DNA of 64,000 nucleotides, taken from contig CM033405.1 of the NCBI GenBank assembly GCA_019426215.1, positions 1,651,001-1,715,000 of the forward strand, written 5' to 3'. Position numbers and translations under genes: made by a program. Numbering within the stretch: position 1 is the stretch's first letter; every line of letters starts with the position of its first letter. The notes beneath the pieces were generated by a model. The model worked only from the letters and a program-made list of their open reading frames with translations, was not told the origin of the DNA and made no database searches. Positions 17,853 through 28,881 of this stretch are shown here, piece after piece. This DNA comes from Buddleja alternifolia (lineage: Eukaryota; Streptophyta; Magnoliopsida; Lamiales; Scrophulariaceae).

Positions 17853-20015
17853 TTATATTTCAGAATTTATTAGCTGCAAAACCCAATATATTTCTTTAGA
17901 TTGGCTATGAGTTTCATCCTGAGAATAAAACAAATGCTCTTCATTTCTCACTTCAATCCTACTACAACCTCCACTTCTCTTCATCCCTTTCTGGTTTATC
18001 ATATTTCTTGTGCTCAAAACATCACCCCATTTCCCACCAGAAGCATAAACATTTGATAAGAGAACATATCCTCCGGTTTTCGTCTCGGCCCGGCCTGTCA
18101 ACTTCTCAGCTATCCTCTCAGCTAATATCTCGTCCCCGTAAATTTTACAACCGTTGAGCAAAGCAGCCAATGCATTCGCCTCAGGCTCATAAGGCATATC
18201 CGTTATAAACTTTTCCGCCTCACGAAGACGGCCCGAACGGGCCAACATGTCGACTACACACGTATAGTGTCTCTCATTTGGCATTATGCCGTAAACCTTC
18301 TCCATTGAATTGAAATACTTAAGTCCTCTATCAACCAAACCACAATGAGAACAAGCAAACAAGACCGATAAAAGGATGAGCCCGTTTGGCGCAACGGATG
18401 AGGCATGTTCCATTTCTTCGAAAAGAGAAAGGGATTCCTCCGCAAATCCATTTTCCGCTAGCCCTTGAATCATAGCCGTCCAAACAACCTCGTTCTTCGT
18501 AGCCATCCGATTGAAAATTGTTTTAGAACTCTCCACGCTTCCTGATTTCGCATACATATCTACGAGAGCGGTGCCCACAAAGATGTCATGTTGGAAACCA
18601 AGCTTTAGGGCTTTTGCGTGCGCGTATTTGCCTTTCTCTAATGAGGGCAAACTCGCACAAGCTCTTAACACGCTCGAAAAAGTGGATTTATTCGGTTGTT
18701 CTCCAGATAAAATCATCCCATCAAACACTTCAAGTGCATTGCTAAAATTCTCAATCCCTAAATAACCAGCAATCAATGAGTTCCACGAGATGTTATTTCT
18801 CTTAGGTATTCGGTTAAAGAGCTCCTTAGCTTCTCCTAGTTGGCCATTCAAACTATAACCCGAGACAATAGAGTTCCAACAAACGACGTTCTTTTCTGGA
18901 ATCGAATCAAACACCACTCGTCCATCTTTAGTACTTTTACATTTGCAGTATAAATCAACAAGTGAGGTACCAACAAACACGTTTCTTTCCATGCCAATCT
19001 TCAAAACCCGAGCATGAATAGTCCTTCCACCTGGCAACGCTTCTAGGCTAGCCAATGCACTAATTACACTAGAATAGCACGATACGTTTGGTTTAAACCT
19101 ATCCTTAACCATCTGTTGAAACAACTTTACTGCCTCTTCGACATTGCCACTCTGACTAAACCGAGCAATTATTGCACTCCAAGAAACTTCGTTTCTTTCG
19201 GGCATCTCTTCAAAGATCCTATGAGCTTCTTCTAAGTCGCCCATCTCGACATACATATCCAAGATCGCAGTCCAAGAAATCACATTCTTTTCCTTCATTT
19301 GATCAAATGTTCTTCTCGCGAAATCAATTTCACCCAACCTCAAAAAAAACGTAACTAAAGAATTAGAAATCGATAAATTATCCTCAAAACCGACCTTAAT
19401 ACTCGACCCCATAACACTCTTTCCTAACTCAAAATCACCCAACTCTCCACAAGCCCTTAAAATACAAGTAAAAGTAACATCATTAGGCATAATCCCATAC
19501 ACAGCCATTTTCTTATACAGTCTCATTGCTTCAAAACTCAGCCTATTCTGAACAAGCCCGTTAATCGTCGCCGTCCACGAAAAAACATCCGAAAACGGGT
19601 TCCTCCCAAAATACGACATCGCTTCATCGACATTTCCATGTTTTAACAAACCCGATACAAACGAAGTCCAAGATACCGCATTTCTCTCAGGCATTTCATC
19701 GAACACCTTACGCGCTTCACTCACATTCCCCCACTCAAGATATGAATTAATCAAACAATTATGAACAACTAAATTAAACCCATCAAACTCCTTCAACATC
19801 TGGTCAATTTCGAGTGATTTTCTGGAGTCTAAATACATTATGAGTAATTTAACGGCTATGTATTTCTGAGATGAAAAGCCCAGTTTGATTAAATGGCAGT
19901 GAAGGGCATTTCCATGGCTGAATAATTTCTCGTTTGTGAAATGTTCTATCAGAGAAACGCTTTTTCTGATTAAGGTTTTGAAGCTTTTTCTTGAGTTTAT
20001 GAGAGTGGTAAGCAT
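17853..20015 (-). CDS. PLS-class pentatricopeptide repeat protein with E/E+ domain
   Basis: A single uninterrupted 720-codon ORF, usual for plant PPR genes. From about residue 80 there are repeated PPR helices alternating P, L and S motifs: VHNCLINSYLEWGNVSEARK, VFDEMPERNAVSWTSFVSGL, TFTCILRACGELGDFELGK, VVCWNSIVSGYSLNG and others. They are followed by an E region (CVVDMLARSGRLREAEKFI, ALLNGCKIYGD, YVLLSNVYASGGKW) and an E+ end (RNMINQKGMKRSGGCSRIEV). The protein stops about 30 residues later without a DYW deaminase domain. Such proteins bind single-stranded organelle RNA and usually specify C-to-U editing sites, recruiting a DYW partner in trans. The N terminus (MLTTLINSRKSFKTLIRKSV) is basic and Ser/Thr-rich, fitting mitochondrial or plastid import. 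The ATG plus about 235 bp upstream is duplicated at 33455-33768, and a retrotransposon starts 240 bp upstream of the ATG. Confidence 0.93.
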   Translation of the reverse strand: MLTTLINSRKSFKTLIRKSVSLIEHFTNEKLFSHGNALHCHLIKLGFSSQKYIAVKLLIMYLDSRKSLEIDQMLKEFDGFNLVVHNCLINSYLEWGNVSEARKVFDEMPERNAVSWTSFVSGLLKHGNVDEAMSYFGRNPFSDVFSWTATINGLVQNRLSFEAMRLYKKMAVYGIMPNDVTFTCILRACGELGDFELGKSVMGSSIKVGFEDNLSISNSLVTFFLRLGEIDFARRTFDQMKEKNVISWTAILDMYVEMGDLEEAHRIFEEMPERNEVSWSAIIARFSQSGNVEEAVKLFQQMVKDRFKPNVSCYSSVISALASLEALPGGRTIHARVLKIGMERNVFVGTSLVDLYCKCKSTKDGRVVFDSIPEKNVVCWNSIVSGYSLNGQLGEAKELFNRIPKRNNISWNSLIAGYLGIENFSNALEVFDGMILSGEQPNKSTFSSVLRACASLPSLEKGKYAHAKALKLGFQHDIFVGTALVDMYAKSGSVESSKTIFNRMATKNEVVWTAMIQGLAENGFAEESLSLFEEMEHASSVAPNGLILLSVLFACSHCGLVDRGLKYFNSMEKVYGIMPNERHYTCVVDMLARSGRLREAEKFITDMPYEPEANALAALLNGCKIYGDEILAERIAEKLTGRAETKTGGYVLLSNVYASGGKWGDVLSTRNMINQKGMKRSGGCSRIEVRNEEHLFYSQDETHSQSKEIYWVLQLINSEI

Positions 20016-20255
20016 AGTTTTGATGGTGAAATCAGGTTGTTATGTTAGTTGGTGAGAATTTTCTTACAAGTTGACGAGAAAATGAAAAGGCCGTGATTTT
20101 TTTCCTCTTTCCGAATATTTATGATGTTTATTTTTTTTTAATTCAGATCTTAAATACAGGACGCCAAAAATTCAGGATTTAATCCGTACGAATATTTTAC
20201 GAATTTGTATTGAAAGTTATGGTGAAAAAATCGATTAAAAATACAGGAATGAGAT
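19934..20255. repeat. Left copy of a ~315-bp duplication flanking the Ty3 element
   Basis: Contains the first 82 bases of the PPR coding sequence plus about 240 bases upstream. It matches 33455-33768 in direct orientation and ends in gagat exactly at the left LTR. The second copy ends gggat and continues into unrelated sequence. The coding part is essentially identical, whereas the upstream part differs at roughly one base in ten. Confidence 0.85.
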
Positions 20256-21089
20256 TGTCTATACAAATTTTCGAGTCTGCAATTTTAAAAGACAAGAAAA
20301 GATAATATGGACAAATAAATAATTGAATTTAAAGAAAATTATAATTTTGTGAGAAGAAATTTCCGAACGAAGACTAATCTACTGATTCTTCACTCCAATT
20401 ATAATTTAAAGCCTTGAAAACTTGTTCTTGAACCAAAAGTGTATTTCTCCTTGATTTGGTGAAGAAGAAATTAACTTAATGATTTGATTGTTGTTGAAGA
20501 TGCAATTCTTTGGGTTTGTTGAAGAAGAATAGAACACCTTGATGATTTGGCTGCTTTTGAAGATGTTAGAACCTTCGTGGTTGATGATGAAGACTTCGAC
20601 GTGGCTGACAGAATATTTGAATTCCCTAGCTTGTAGACTTATGTGTAAGTATGTATTTTTTATGTCTTGTGAAAATGTATTCTTGTGACCCTTGTCTTCC
20701 TAGTCCTATATATAGATGTTTGAGTAGGAGACTTTTAGAATTTTTGGACTTCTCTGATATATTTCTTAATAATTTTTTAAAAGAGATATTATCAGATTTA
20801 TATTGATTTGGTTGACACATATTTGAATGTGCCGCGTGTCACCATCCGATTAGTCAATGATTTGTTGGACTGCAAAACTTGATTTGATTGGATGAGACAC
20901 CTTGATTTGACACTTGGCAATATTTGATTTGTCAATAAAATATATACCAAATTATCAATTAAAATTAATAATTTTATTCATGGAATTAAATTTGGTAAAT
21001 TCCATAAATAAAATAATAATTTTAAGTTAATAATTAATGTCTTATTTACACATGTCATCTTTTAATTGAACGAAATTAATTCGTCTACA
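20256..21089 (-). repeat. 3' LTR of the Ty3 element
   Basis: On the plus strand it begins tgtctatacaaattttcgag and ends ttcgtctaca, so on its own strand it starts TGTAGACG and ends ...AGACA. It aligns along its length with 32639-33448, including the cttcactccaatta and ttgatttggttgacacatat blocks. Confidence 0.85.
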
Positions 21090-21683
21090 AATGCCTCCAC
21101 TTCAAGGCTCAGCAAAGAACGTGCCAAACATTCACGAGAAAGGCGGTGCTTGAAGTACTCGATTTTCTCATTCACCTTTTTTTTTAAAAACAAAAAAAAA
21201 ATGAGGAAGAACAAGTGATCTTGTACTTGGGTTCAAATGAGATATGTTTGGGTCCTTAAAATTTGAAGCGGAAAGAAATGAGAACAAGGCCCGTAATTTC
21301 CTTGACTTGGGTATGATTGAATTGATTTGGCCGGAAATGAAGTACATATGATGCCCAAAACTTCATGTTAAGAGAGGCCCACTATATTTGCTTACATGAT
21401 TAACACCAAAATCCAATTTCTCCATAAGATAATAATGCAGTTGAGACTGTAGTCACATGGAATCACTATAGTTGGGTTCTTTAAGTATGCAGGTTCGATT
21501 CATGATTATGTGTATGAAAAAAACTTTTTTAGGAGAGATAAAATTCACTTCTGTGATCTTTATGCCTCGAAAGAATTAATCTTCTGATTAAGGGAAATCC
21601 TTGGTATAGACAAAAAAAAAAAATATTGGGTCGACCAATATCTTTGATTCTTTTTCTTCCAATCCAATCGCATACTTTGGTGT

Positions 21684-23515
21684 AGGCTTGTCATTGGGTA
21701 GACATTATTCAGGTTCAGACTCATTCAATGCCTCTTAGACCTGGCCCCGAGCCGGCCATTTGGCCATGAGACCCGACCCGACCCGATACAATTAAGGCGT
21801 TCGGGTCCGGATCCGGGTCGGGTTATACCCGATTAATGCCCACGGGTCTAATACCCGAAAAAGACCCTACTTCTGCCCGAAAAAACACGTGCTGCTTATC
21901 CCCGTTAAAAAACCCCTTCTCCTTATACAGAGAAGAAAACTTACCTATCCCACTTCAGATCAAACCTCCACCGCCGCCGGAATCTTCTTTCGTCGTTGTC
22001 TCCGCCGGCGGCGGCTTCAGCCGGCAAAGTTTAATTCAGGCTTAATTTTTTTTATTTTAAACCCAACAAATTGTATTTTCTAAATCTTCATTATCTTTTG
22101 AAATAAGGTATATTTATTAGACATCGATCTTGCGATTAAAAAAAAGGAAACCCATGATTTTGATCTGCGTAAGATATTCATTTGCAGTGGAAAAGAAAGA
22201 AATGAACTTGATAATGGTGGACTGGTAGTCTTTTTATATTTTGGTAATTTGGTGTACTGGTAGTCAATGTTTAATAAATATACTTTTTTTATTTTTAATG
22301 CCAAAAGAAATTTGAGTAATAGAGAAATTTAAAACTAAAGATGCAAAATTACAAACAACAGTTTTCGAGATTCGTAAGTAGCAGCAGACACCAAATAAAG
22401 AAATTTTTTTAAAAAAAAAAAAATTTACTCGACCCGAAACTATCGGGTCTCGGCAACAGACCCGATTCCAAGGCCCATTGGGTCTGTGGTCGGGTCGGGT
22501 CCGGGTCGGGTAGCGGGCAACATTCATTGGGTATTTCAGGATCTGGACCTGGGCCTGGATATTGGGAGTGTTTGCAAACTCTAAACAAAAGCACTTTTGA
22601 GCTTTTAGCTAAAAAAAAGCAATTTTGTAATGTTTGCAAATCCTGTTTTTGCTTCTGATTCTCTAAAATTAAGCTCCCAGAAGCCAAAAGCTCCAAGCTG
22701 GGTAGGGGGTGCTTCTAGGTGCTTTTTAAATTCCTGCAGTTAAAATAAATTTTTTATGACAATTTTATTCTTGAAAATATTTCCATATTCCCAGATTAAT
22801 CCCTAAATCTTTTTTTAAAAAAAACTAACGTTAAAATTCACAAAAACATCAGGAGAGCAATTTCTTAATGTAAAATCGTTCATCCATTCCTAGGATTCCT
22901 ACTTGATTTGTTGGAAATTAAATTAATTATATTTTAGTAGTTGGATATTAATAAAATCAAGAGATATTTCAAGGCCATGAGTTCTGAAAATCCAAAACTC
23001 CCAACCTAGCTTATATCATATACTGTTATTAAAAAATAATTAATTTTTATTGTTAAATTATTTTGATGTTTATAATATTTGTTAAAATGCTTATTGCAAG
23101 CCAATGAGGTCTTGAAAAACTTAAAAAGAAAGATAAAAGAACTAAAAAAAATTGAATGTGAACATGTGACGGACACTTGTAGAATATGTTGACTATCCTT
23201 TAAAATTCAATATTATTCCATAAACATATGTCTTTAGGGGTATTTTGTTAAAAAAAAAATAGTAGGAACATAATGTGAAGAAAATATGATTTTTATTTTA
23301 TTTTAGGGGCAATATTGTACTTTCTGCAAAAAAACTAATTGATAATCACTTCTATTTGCAAACACTCACTGTAGCTTTTTTCTACTTTCTGCTTGTCTTT
23401 GCAAACACTACCCACTTTTGCTTTTCAAGTGATTCTGCTTATTTTTCACTTAAAAGCACTTCTCTAGAAGCAGTAGAGTTTGCAAACACTCCCATTATCT
23501 GCCCAATGTCAGGCT
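21684..23515. mobile_element. Non-autonomous hAT element with perfect 8-bp target duplication
   Basis: Target duplication tttggtgt occurs at 21676-21683 and 23516-23523. The left end aggcttgtcattgggtaga pairs with the right end, which reads agcctgacattgggcaga on the other strand. Subterminal arrays of gacccgaccc and gggtcgggt (21770-21850, 22430-22515) are typical of short plant hAT derivatives. No transposase is present. A 930-bp MITE (22564-23493) is nested near the right end, so the element itself is about 0.9 kb. Confidence 0.85.
22564..23493. mobile_element. Nested MITE with gggagtgtttgcaaac ends
   Basis: The left end gggagtgtttgcaaactct and right end agagtttgcaaacactccc are perfect inverted repeats, flanked on both sides by att. 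A 3-bp duplication with this kind of end suggests a PIF/Harbinger-type (Tourist-like) element, although att is not the usual TWA. Internal copies of gcaaacact and aagcactt recur near the ends. It interrupts the right terminus of the hAT element and is therefore younger. Confidence 0.8.
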
Positions 23516-23523
23516 TTTGGTGT

Positions 23524-24038
23524 ACCTACTCAAATAGCATTTGATAATTGTCCAGCTACTCAAATTTCACTCCCCGAACAGAATGCCGTCAAACTTATCA
23601 AAAAAGAAGTAAACCCAGCACCAAACTCTTCTTGTTGCACATTCTTCATTATCCATCTTGTAGATTTACATATGAAAATGTATCAAGAACTAAATCGACT
23701 ATCAACGGGATATAATCTCCTAAATTGATTCAAACTAATCAAAAAAGACAATCCACAATCCTAATTGAACTCAACATTCTCGACTAACATCTATAAAATA
23801 ATCTGATTAGAAGTTGAATATCATATATCTGAAACGAATTTTCTATCCCAAGATGGTGTCACGTCATTGTGGGATTAACAATTTTAAAAAAAGTTGTTAA
23901 TAATAATTCAAATTAAATGGACATTTATCAATCCCACAAATGACTGACACCGATGTGAATAGAAGATCCGCTCCGTCACATATCATCACCAACAAACGGA
24001 ATCCTCTTCTTTCTTTCTTCCGGTCGTCGAGTTGTTGT
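23524..24038. other. Internal Ty3 sequence, no ORF recognised
   Basis: AT-rich sequence between the hAT element and the copia LTR, presumably retroelement 3' untranslated region. I see no coding signal. Confidence 0.4.
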
Positions 24039-24919
24039 TGTTGGAAATCTTGATTGAGTAAATTGTGTTTAGCACGATTTTATTGGAGATTTTAAGTGAA
24101 TTTCACATGTTGAAAGTGGAATGTTTTTGGTTTAAATTAATCTACGTTTCAAGTGGATAAATTTAGAGTATTTAATTACTCAAATCCGATTTTGGGTGAA
24201 TGAGAAATTAATTAACAAAATATATCACTTAAAACGTGGTTTGAATCAATAAATTGATATGAACAAAGGCGAATAAATGATCAAATTTATACGATCGACG
24301 GCCGCGATAGTATGGAAAATGGTTCATTTAGTTTGAGGACTAAAATGTTCAAATCGAAATATTGATGGACCAATTTGAAAGGACCTAATTAATCATGATT
24401 AAAAGTTTTGGGGTCAATTTGTAAGGTCTGGAAAGTTAAGGGTTGAATTGCACAGAAATGGGTGCAACCGCCCACACTGGATAATCGCCCTAATGACAGC
24501 ACCTTTTATTGGCTGTGGAGCTGGTTCACGGTGTACCCGCCCACACTGGACCGTAGCTCGTACCAGGGGGCTTTTCACTGGTACAACTATTGGGGCTAAA
24601 ATGAAAAGCTACTTTAGGGGGCTTTTCGTCCAAAAGTCACACCTTTTGGGCCCTTCTGCAATGTACGAAAAGTTGCAACTTTTGACCTAAAACTCTTTAT
24701 TTTCTATAAATATTTTGTTCGCTAGACTCGAAAATTTGTAGTGGTACTATTTTCGAGACGTTTGTCATTGTATCTTGGGAGACAATTGCCGTATTCCTTG
24801 ACCACCAAGTGCGGGGCAATATTGTCTTAAGAAAATAGGGTAACCCTTACCTCGATATATCATTATCATTTTGCATCTTCATAAACACCGCCCGTTATGA
24901 GCTAAAAGTTTTCCCAACA
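24039..24919 (+). repeat. Solo LTR, probably copia
   Basis: Starts TGTTGGAAATC and ends TTTTCCCAACA (perfect TGTTGG...CCAACA ends) over 881 bp. A tataaat box at about 24705 precedes an R-U5-like block containing ttgggagacaattgccg and accaccaagtgcggggcaat. A second copy of the last 208 bp lies at 25092-25299. No internal region or clean target duplication was found. Confidence 0.65.
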
Positions 24920-25091
24920 ATAGCATTTAATATTCAACATTATTCTTAAAATATTAAGAATTATTTAGTACTAATTTGAGTACTTTAAATATTCTTAAAT
25001 ATTATTTTAATATTGTAAGAATAAGTTTGCATATTAAATGTTAAGATGAGCATTTAATTCATCCGTGTCCATCGAGAGAATTTGGAACAAG

Positions 25092-25299
25092 TATTTTGTT
25101 CGCTAGGCTCGAAAATTTGTAGTGGTACTATTTTCGATACGTTTGTCGTTGTATCTTGGGAGACAATTGCCGTATTCCGTGACCACCAAGTGTGGGGCAA
25201 TATTGTCTTAAGGAAATAGGGTAACCCTTGCCTCGACATATCATTATCATTTTGCATCTTTATAAACACCGCCCATTATGAGCTAGAATTTTTCCCAAC
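25092..25299 (+). repeat. Second, truncated copy of the LTR 3' part
   Basis: Repeats 24711-24918 in direct orientation with about a dozen substitutions (tattttgttcgctaggctcg...tttttcccaac). The 170-bp spacer between copies is AT-rich and unrelated to the LTR. This could be the leftover of a second LTR whose 5' part was deleted. Confidence 0.8.
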
Positions 25300-25339
25300 G
25301 GTAGTTCCCTGAAATACATAATCTCCCTTCTTTGTGTCA

Positions 25340-25513
25340 TATACCGCGGATCATTTGATTGGACTGAAATTTGGAATGGGTACACTTGACGATATGAATC
25401 ATTTGAAAAATAAGCACATTCGTTCTGTCGCGGATCTTTTACAAGATCAATTCGGATTGTCTCTGGTTCGTTTAGAAAATGTGGTTCGAGGAACTATATG
25501 TGGAGTAATTCGG
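25340..25513 (+). pseudogene. rpoB: Plastid rpoB fragment (nuclear plastid DNA insertion)
   Basis: About 58 codons read without a break as RNA polymerase beta subunit: [55 protein letters not shown]. This is a block of the plastid-encoded beta chain; I recognise it as chloroplast-type by its sequence. Codon-level identity to chloroplast DNA looks high, with a few substitutions. Homology stops abruptly on both sides. The downstream cggctttgataa no longer follows rpoB, and there is no promoter or organelle neighbour. It is therefore a short NUPT, which may have passed through mitochondrial DNA. Confidence 0.9.
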
Positions 25514-25771
25514 CTTTGATAAAATATCTAAGAGAAATATATAAAAACTGCAATGCATCAAAACTGCTCCAATTCACAGTATTTGATTCAAAGACTGGAT
25601 TTTTTACTCCAAGAAGCATCAACCATACGAGAGCCAAAACAAACTAAACTTGCAATTAATTCTTCTTCCTTTTTTTTTTTAAATCCAATTATTTTAGGCT
25701 CATCTATCTTTCTTTTCTTTTCTTTTTGTTTTTTTCTTTACAGATTGCTGGAACAAGTTCTTTGTTGTTAC

Positions 25772-26229
25772 CAGGGGCGGATCTAAGTGTTAAACCGGGG
25801 GGGAGTGCCCATACTGAAATAATTTTTTTAAATATAATATATACATATTTTTTAATTTTTAATTGTAAATTACATTTGCGCCCCCTTCAAATTATTAAGT
25901 GCCCCCCTCAATTTTGAAAGTATTAAATGCCCCCCCCCCTAATTTTGAAAAATCATTTTTTTACTTTACAAAAAAATTTTATATTTGAATTTCGTCCCCC
26001 CTCAAGATCGAAAAATATCACGTTTTCTCCTTTTACTTTGAGTTCACCCCCCAAAACTCAAAATTCTGACTATAACAAAAAAGGTATAAAAGTATAAGTT
26101 ATGTCAAAAGTTGTAATTGAACCTAATTAGTTAGTATATTTTCCCCCATAAATATAGTGTACCGTACTGCGAGGGGCTTGGTAAAATTCCTAGTGCCCCT
26201 ACTGAGCTCAGTTTCTGGATCTGCCACTA
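25772..26229. mobile_element. hAT-type MITE with perfect 8-bp target duplication
   Basis: gttgttac at 25764-25771 and 26230-26237 flanks a 458-bp AT-rich insert. The left end caggggcggatct pairs with the right end, which reads tagtggcagatcc on the other strand. This terminus is common in plant hAT derivatives. C-rich runs (gcccccc) recur internally. Confidence 0.9.
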
Positions 26230-26529
26230 GTTGTTACAGTGAAACTGCTGGAATTACTACAGCAAGAGGAATAACACCATGATTTGGTGATATACGCACA
26301 TGAACAAGGCAAACATCGTTTATCACCAAACCGACACGAGTTGCACTCTTTATTTCTGAGTTCATCCAACATTCAGTCGTTCTTTCTTCTGTCTTATAAC
26401 AAAGTTTCCTACTGCCCTTGGCATAGTAGCTTCATTATAAATTTGTCAACTCTTTTTCTTTTTTTGTTTCACATATTTCTCTTAAATTGACATTCAATTT
26501 CTTTTTAATCTTTTTTCTCTTTCGTAGAT

Positions 26530-27760
26530 TCGAAGAAAGATGTTTTTCGAGGACTAAAGTGAGCATGTTTCATCTCTCGTCATTAGAAACGATCAAGATA
26601 GCCTTAAAGTGAAAAGTGCTATCTTGCCCCTCTACGAGCCAGCCATCGGCGATCACTTCCCCAACACTCGATCTTTGGCCAAGTTCGCACATATCTCTGA
26701 ATGGTCTGAAGAGGCAACCAAGGAGTGTGTTGATTTTTGTTCCGGAGCTTCATCAAATTTCGGATTTTATTGTTGCGGTCTTCACTTCACGAGACCATAG
26801 TAGTGGACGTAGACTTTTTGCTTCCTCACCAGCAACTTCATAGCAACAAGCTCGATAACAATCTCTTCATCAAAATTTGGTGACCGAGTGGGGACTTCAT
26901 TTTTATGTTTTTTTTCTTAATTTCAATAAGATTTCCTCCGCTTAATGGATAAGTTTGCTACCACATCGTCTATTGGGAGTGTACCGATTACATCTTGATG
27001 TATCACGCGAATTTCCTCCGGCAAGCAAGAATTTACGCAGCTATCCATGCATCGCTTTTCACCTACATCAGCAACAAAAATGTCCTTCAAGCTTTTCTCG
27101 AGATGTGGCGTCCTTTAACAAATACTCTGCACATGGAGATTGGGGAGTTATCAATTTCCTTGGGCGACATTCATGGACTTGATGGATTACCTATACGCAA
27201 AGATTTCTACGACTAGGTTGTTCCTACTGTAATAGAGTTGCTCGGTGATGGCAAGTATAACTCTTCTCTCCCCCGCAGAGCTGCAAAAAAAAAAAAAAAT
27301 TGGCAATACCATCGACTTCCAAAGAAATCTGGCGGCCTATTCATCTCTAATTGGATCAACTTTTGGTTCAAATGACCGGTTAAATACAAAGAACCTCCTC
27401 CGACAACTCGAAAGAGAATTGTCAGGCCAAAGCTCTCATAATCTTTATGGACTTATCAACAAATCTCTTCTATCGAGTGTTCATCAGCAACAAGAAGAGA
27501 TAAGGAAGCAACAAGAAGAGCTAAAGAATCAACTTGCAGAGGCAACATGGAGAAATTGTCAGTATGTCACTTCATAAAGCTGAGAAAGACTTGTTTAAAA
27601 TTCAAGGAGATGTGGCAACCCCAAAAGACTGCCGTTCTGAAACTGGAGAACATTCTTTACTTGTCCAACCAAGAAGTCAAAACTTTAGAGAGGATGAAGT
27701 TTTTACTTGAAGAATCTCGAGAAAATCTAAACACTTTTGACTTGTCCTCTTAATTGTTTT
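26530..27760 (+). pseudogene. Plant Mobile Domain ORF, antisense within the Ty3 element (broken)
   Basis: Plus-strand coding remnants in several frames. 26609-26800 reads ILPLYEPAIGDHFPNTRSLA. 26995-27216 reads ARIYAAIHASLFTYISNKNV, FLEMWRPLTNTLHMEIGELS and ISLGDIHGLDGLPI. The last block matches the plant mobile domain signature in which W.P.TNT.H...GE..I.L.D...L.GLP is conserved. 27300-27575 then reads NLYGLINKSLLSSVHQQQEE with a Gln/Glu-rich coiled coil, and 27547-27753 continues as helical sequence. An A13 slippage tract near 27285 and several frameshifts and stops break it. The orientation is opposite to gag. PMD genes are often found inside or derived from transposons; a cellular role is not implied here. 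Confidence 0.7.
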
Positions 27761-27769
27761 AAAATTCTT

Positions 27770-28880
27770 TTTCATTGTCTTCTATAAAAGAACTTTCATT
27801 TTTTAAAAAAACACATTCTTTTAGGATCATCGTTCTCATTATGACTTTCTCTTGTCTTTCTACATAAATGCCAACTGTATGATCTTCACACTCTGTACAT
27901 TTTTACCACGAAACTTCAACAAAATTTGCTACTTCACAAATAACATTTGTAGGATGATTTAACAACTTGCTCTTATCCACTTTTCTTTAAAGAAGCCAGC
28001 TAACATCAAGGACAAATAAAGCTTCACCAAAGATATGAATGAACTTGGAATAATTCTCAAGTTGTCTACGTACCCCAACAAGAGGATCAAGTCATTACGT
28101 AGTTCAACAAAAGAAATTTTTTTAGAGGGTGATGAGTGTCAAATATTCCTCCCATTATTCTCCCATGGTCAACGGTCAACAATATACAGCTGTTATTACT
28201 TTAAAAATATTAATGGCTAAGCGGGTCGGGTTACGACCCGACCCGGTTCGTTGACCCCGTGACCCATATGACGTGGATCCAGTCATTATTTGACACCTGC
28301 TCAGTCTCAGCAGGAATAATTGTCATGTCGTGAATAGTGGTTATCTCATTACTTATAAATACCATCTCTTGTTCATTTATGAGGGGGGACAAGTAATAAA
28401 TTCACTCCCAATACTATTTAGTTTTACAGAGTTAAATTACACTTGGAATATTCCTCAGAAAATTGGCCTTGTACAATACGAAGCCATTAAATATAGTATA
28501 ACCTATCTCTTTGAACTACGTTTAGACTTGATTCTATCCAACTAGGTACGTAGACAGCTTGATCGTATCAAGTCGAGTCTATAATATAATATATTTATCA
28601 TTTGGTGTTGACCCCCTGAGGTCGAAGGATTTGGTTTGTTTTAGTGACGAGAATTAAGCTAAATCAAATGGGGATGTCGTACACAATTTATACTCATGCG
28701 GGCCAGGAGTATCCAAAGTTTAGCCACCCTAGACGAGTTGAGCTATTTCTACATTTTAGCCACATAAAATACCTTCAGTGGGGTAGGTTAGTAGTTTAGC
28801 CACATACACTACGATTGGTGGTTACCATACACAGTTTATACTCTTGTGGGTCAGGAGTAACATGCAGTTTAGGCTCGTGC
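27770..28880. other. Non-coding interior of the Ty3 element
   Basis: Short degenerate ORFs only. Near 28230 is a short cgggtcgggttacgacccga palindrome. A ~34-base block (tttatactc..g.gggccaggagta) occurs twice, near 28690 and 28835. This spacer between the pol end and the antisense ORF shows no recognisable gene. Confidence 0.5.
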
Positions 28881-28881
28881 G

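Noticed and set aside
25553..25786. Possible continuation of rpoB or an exon near the plastid insertion
   Set aside because: The reading does not match plastid beta subunit after 25513 and shows no other family resemblance; poly-T and poly-A tracts break it.
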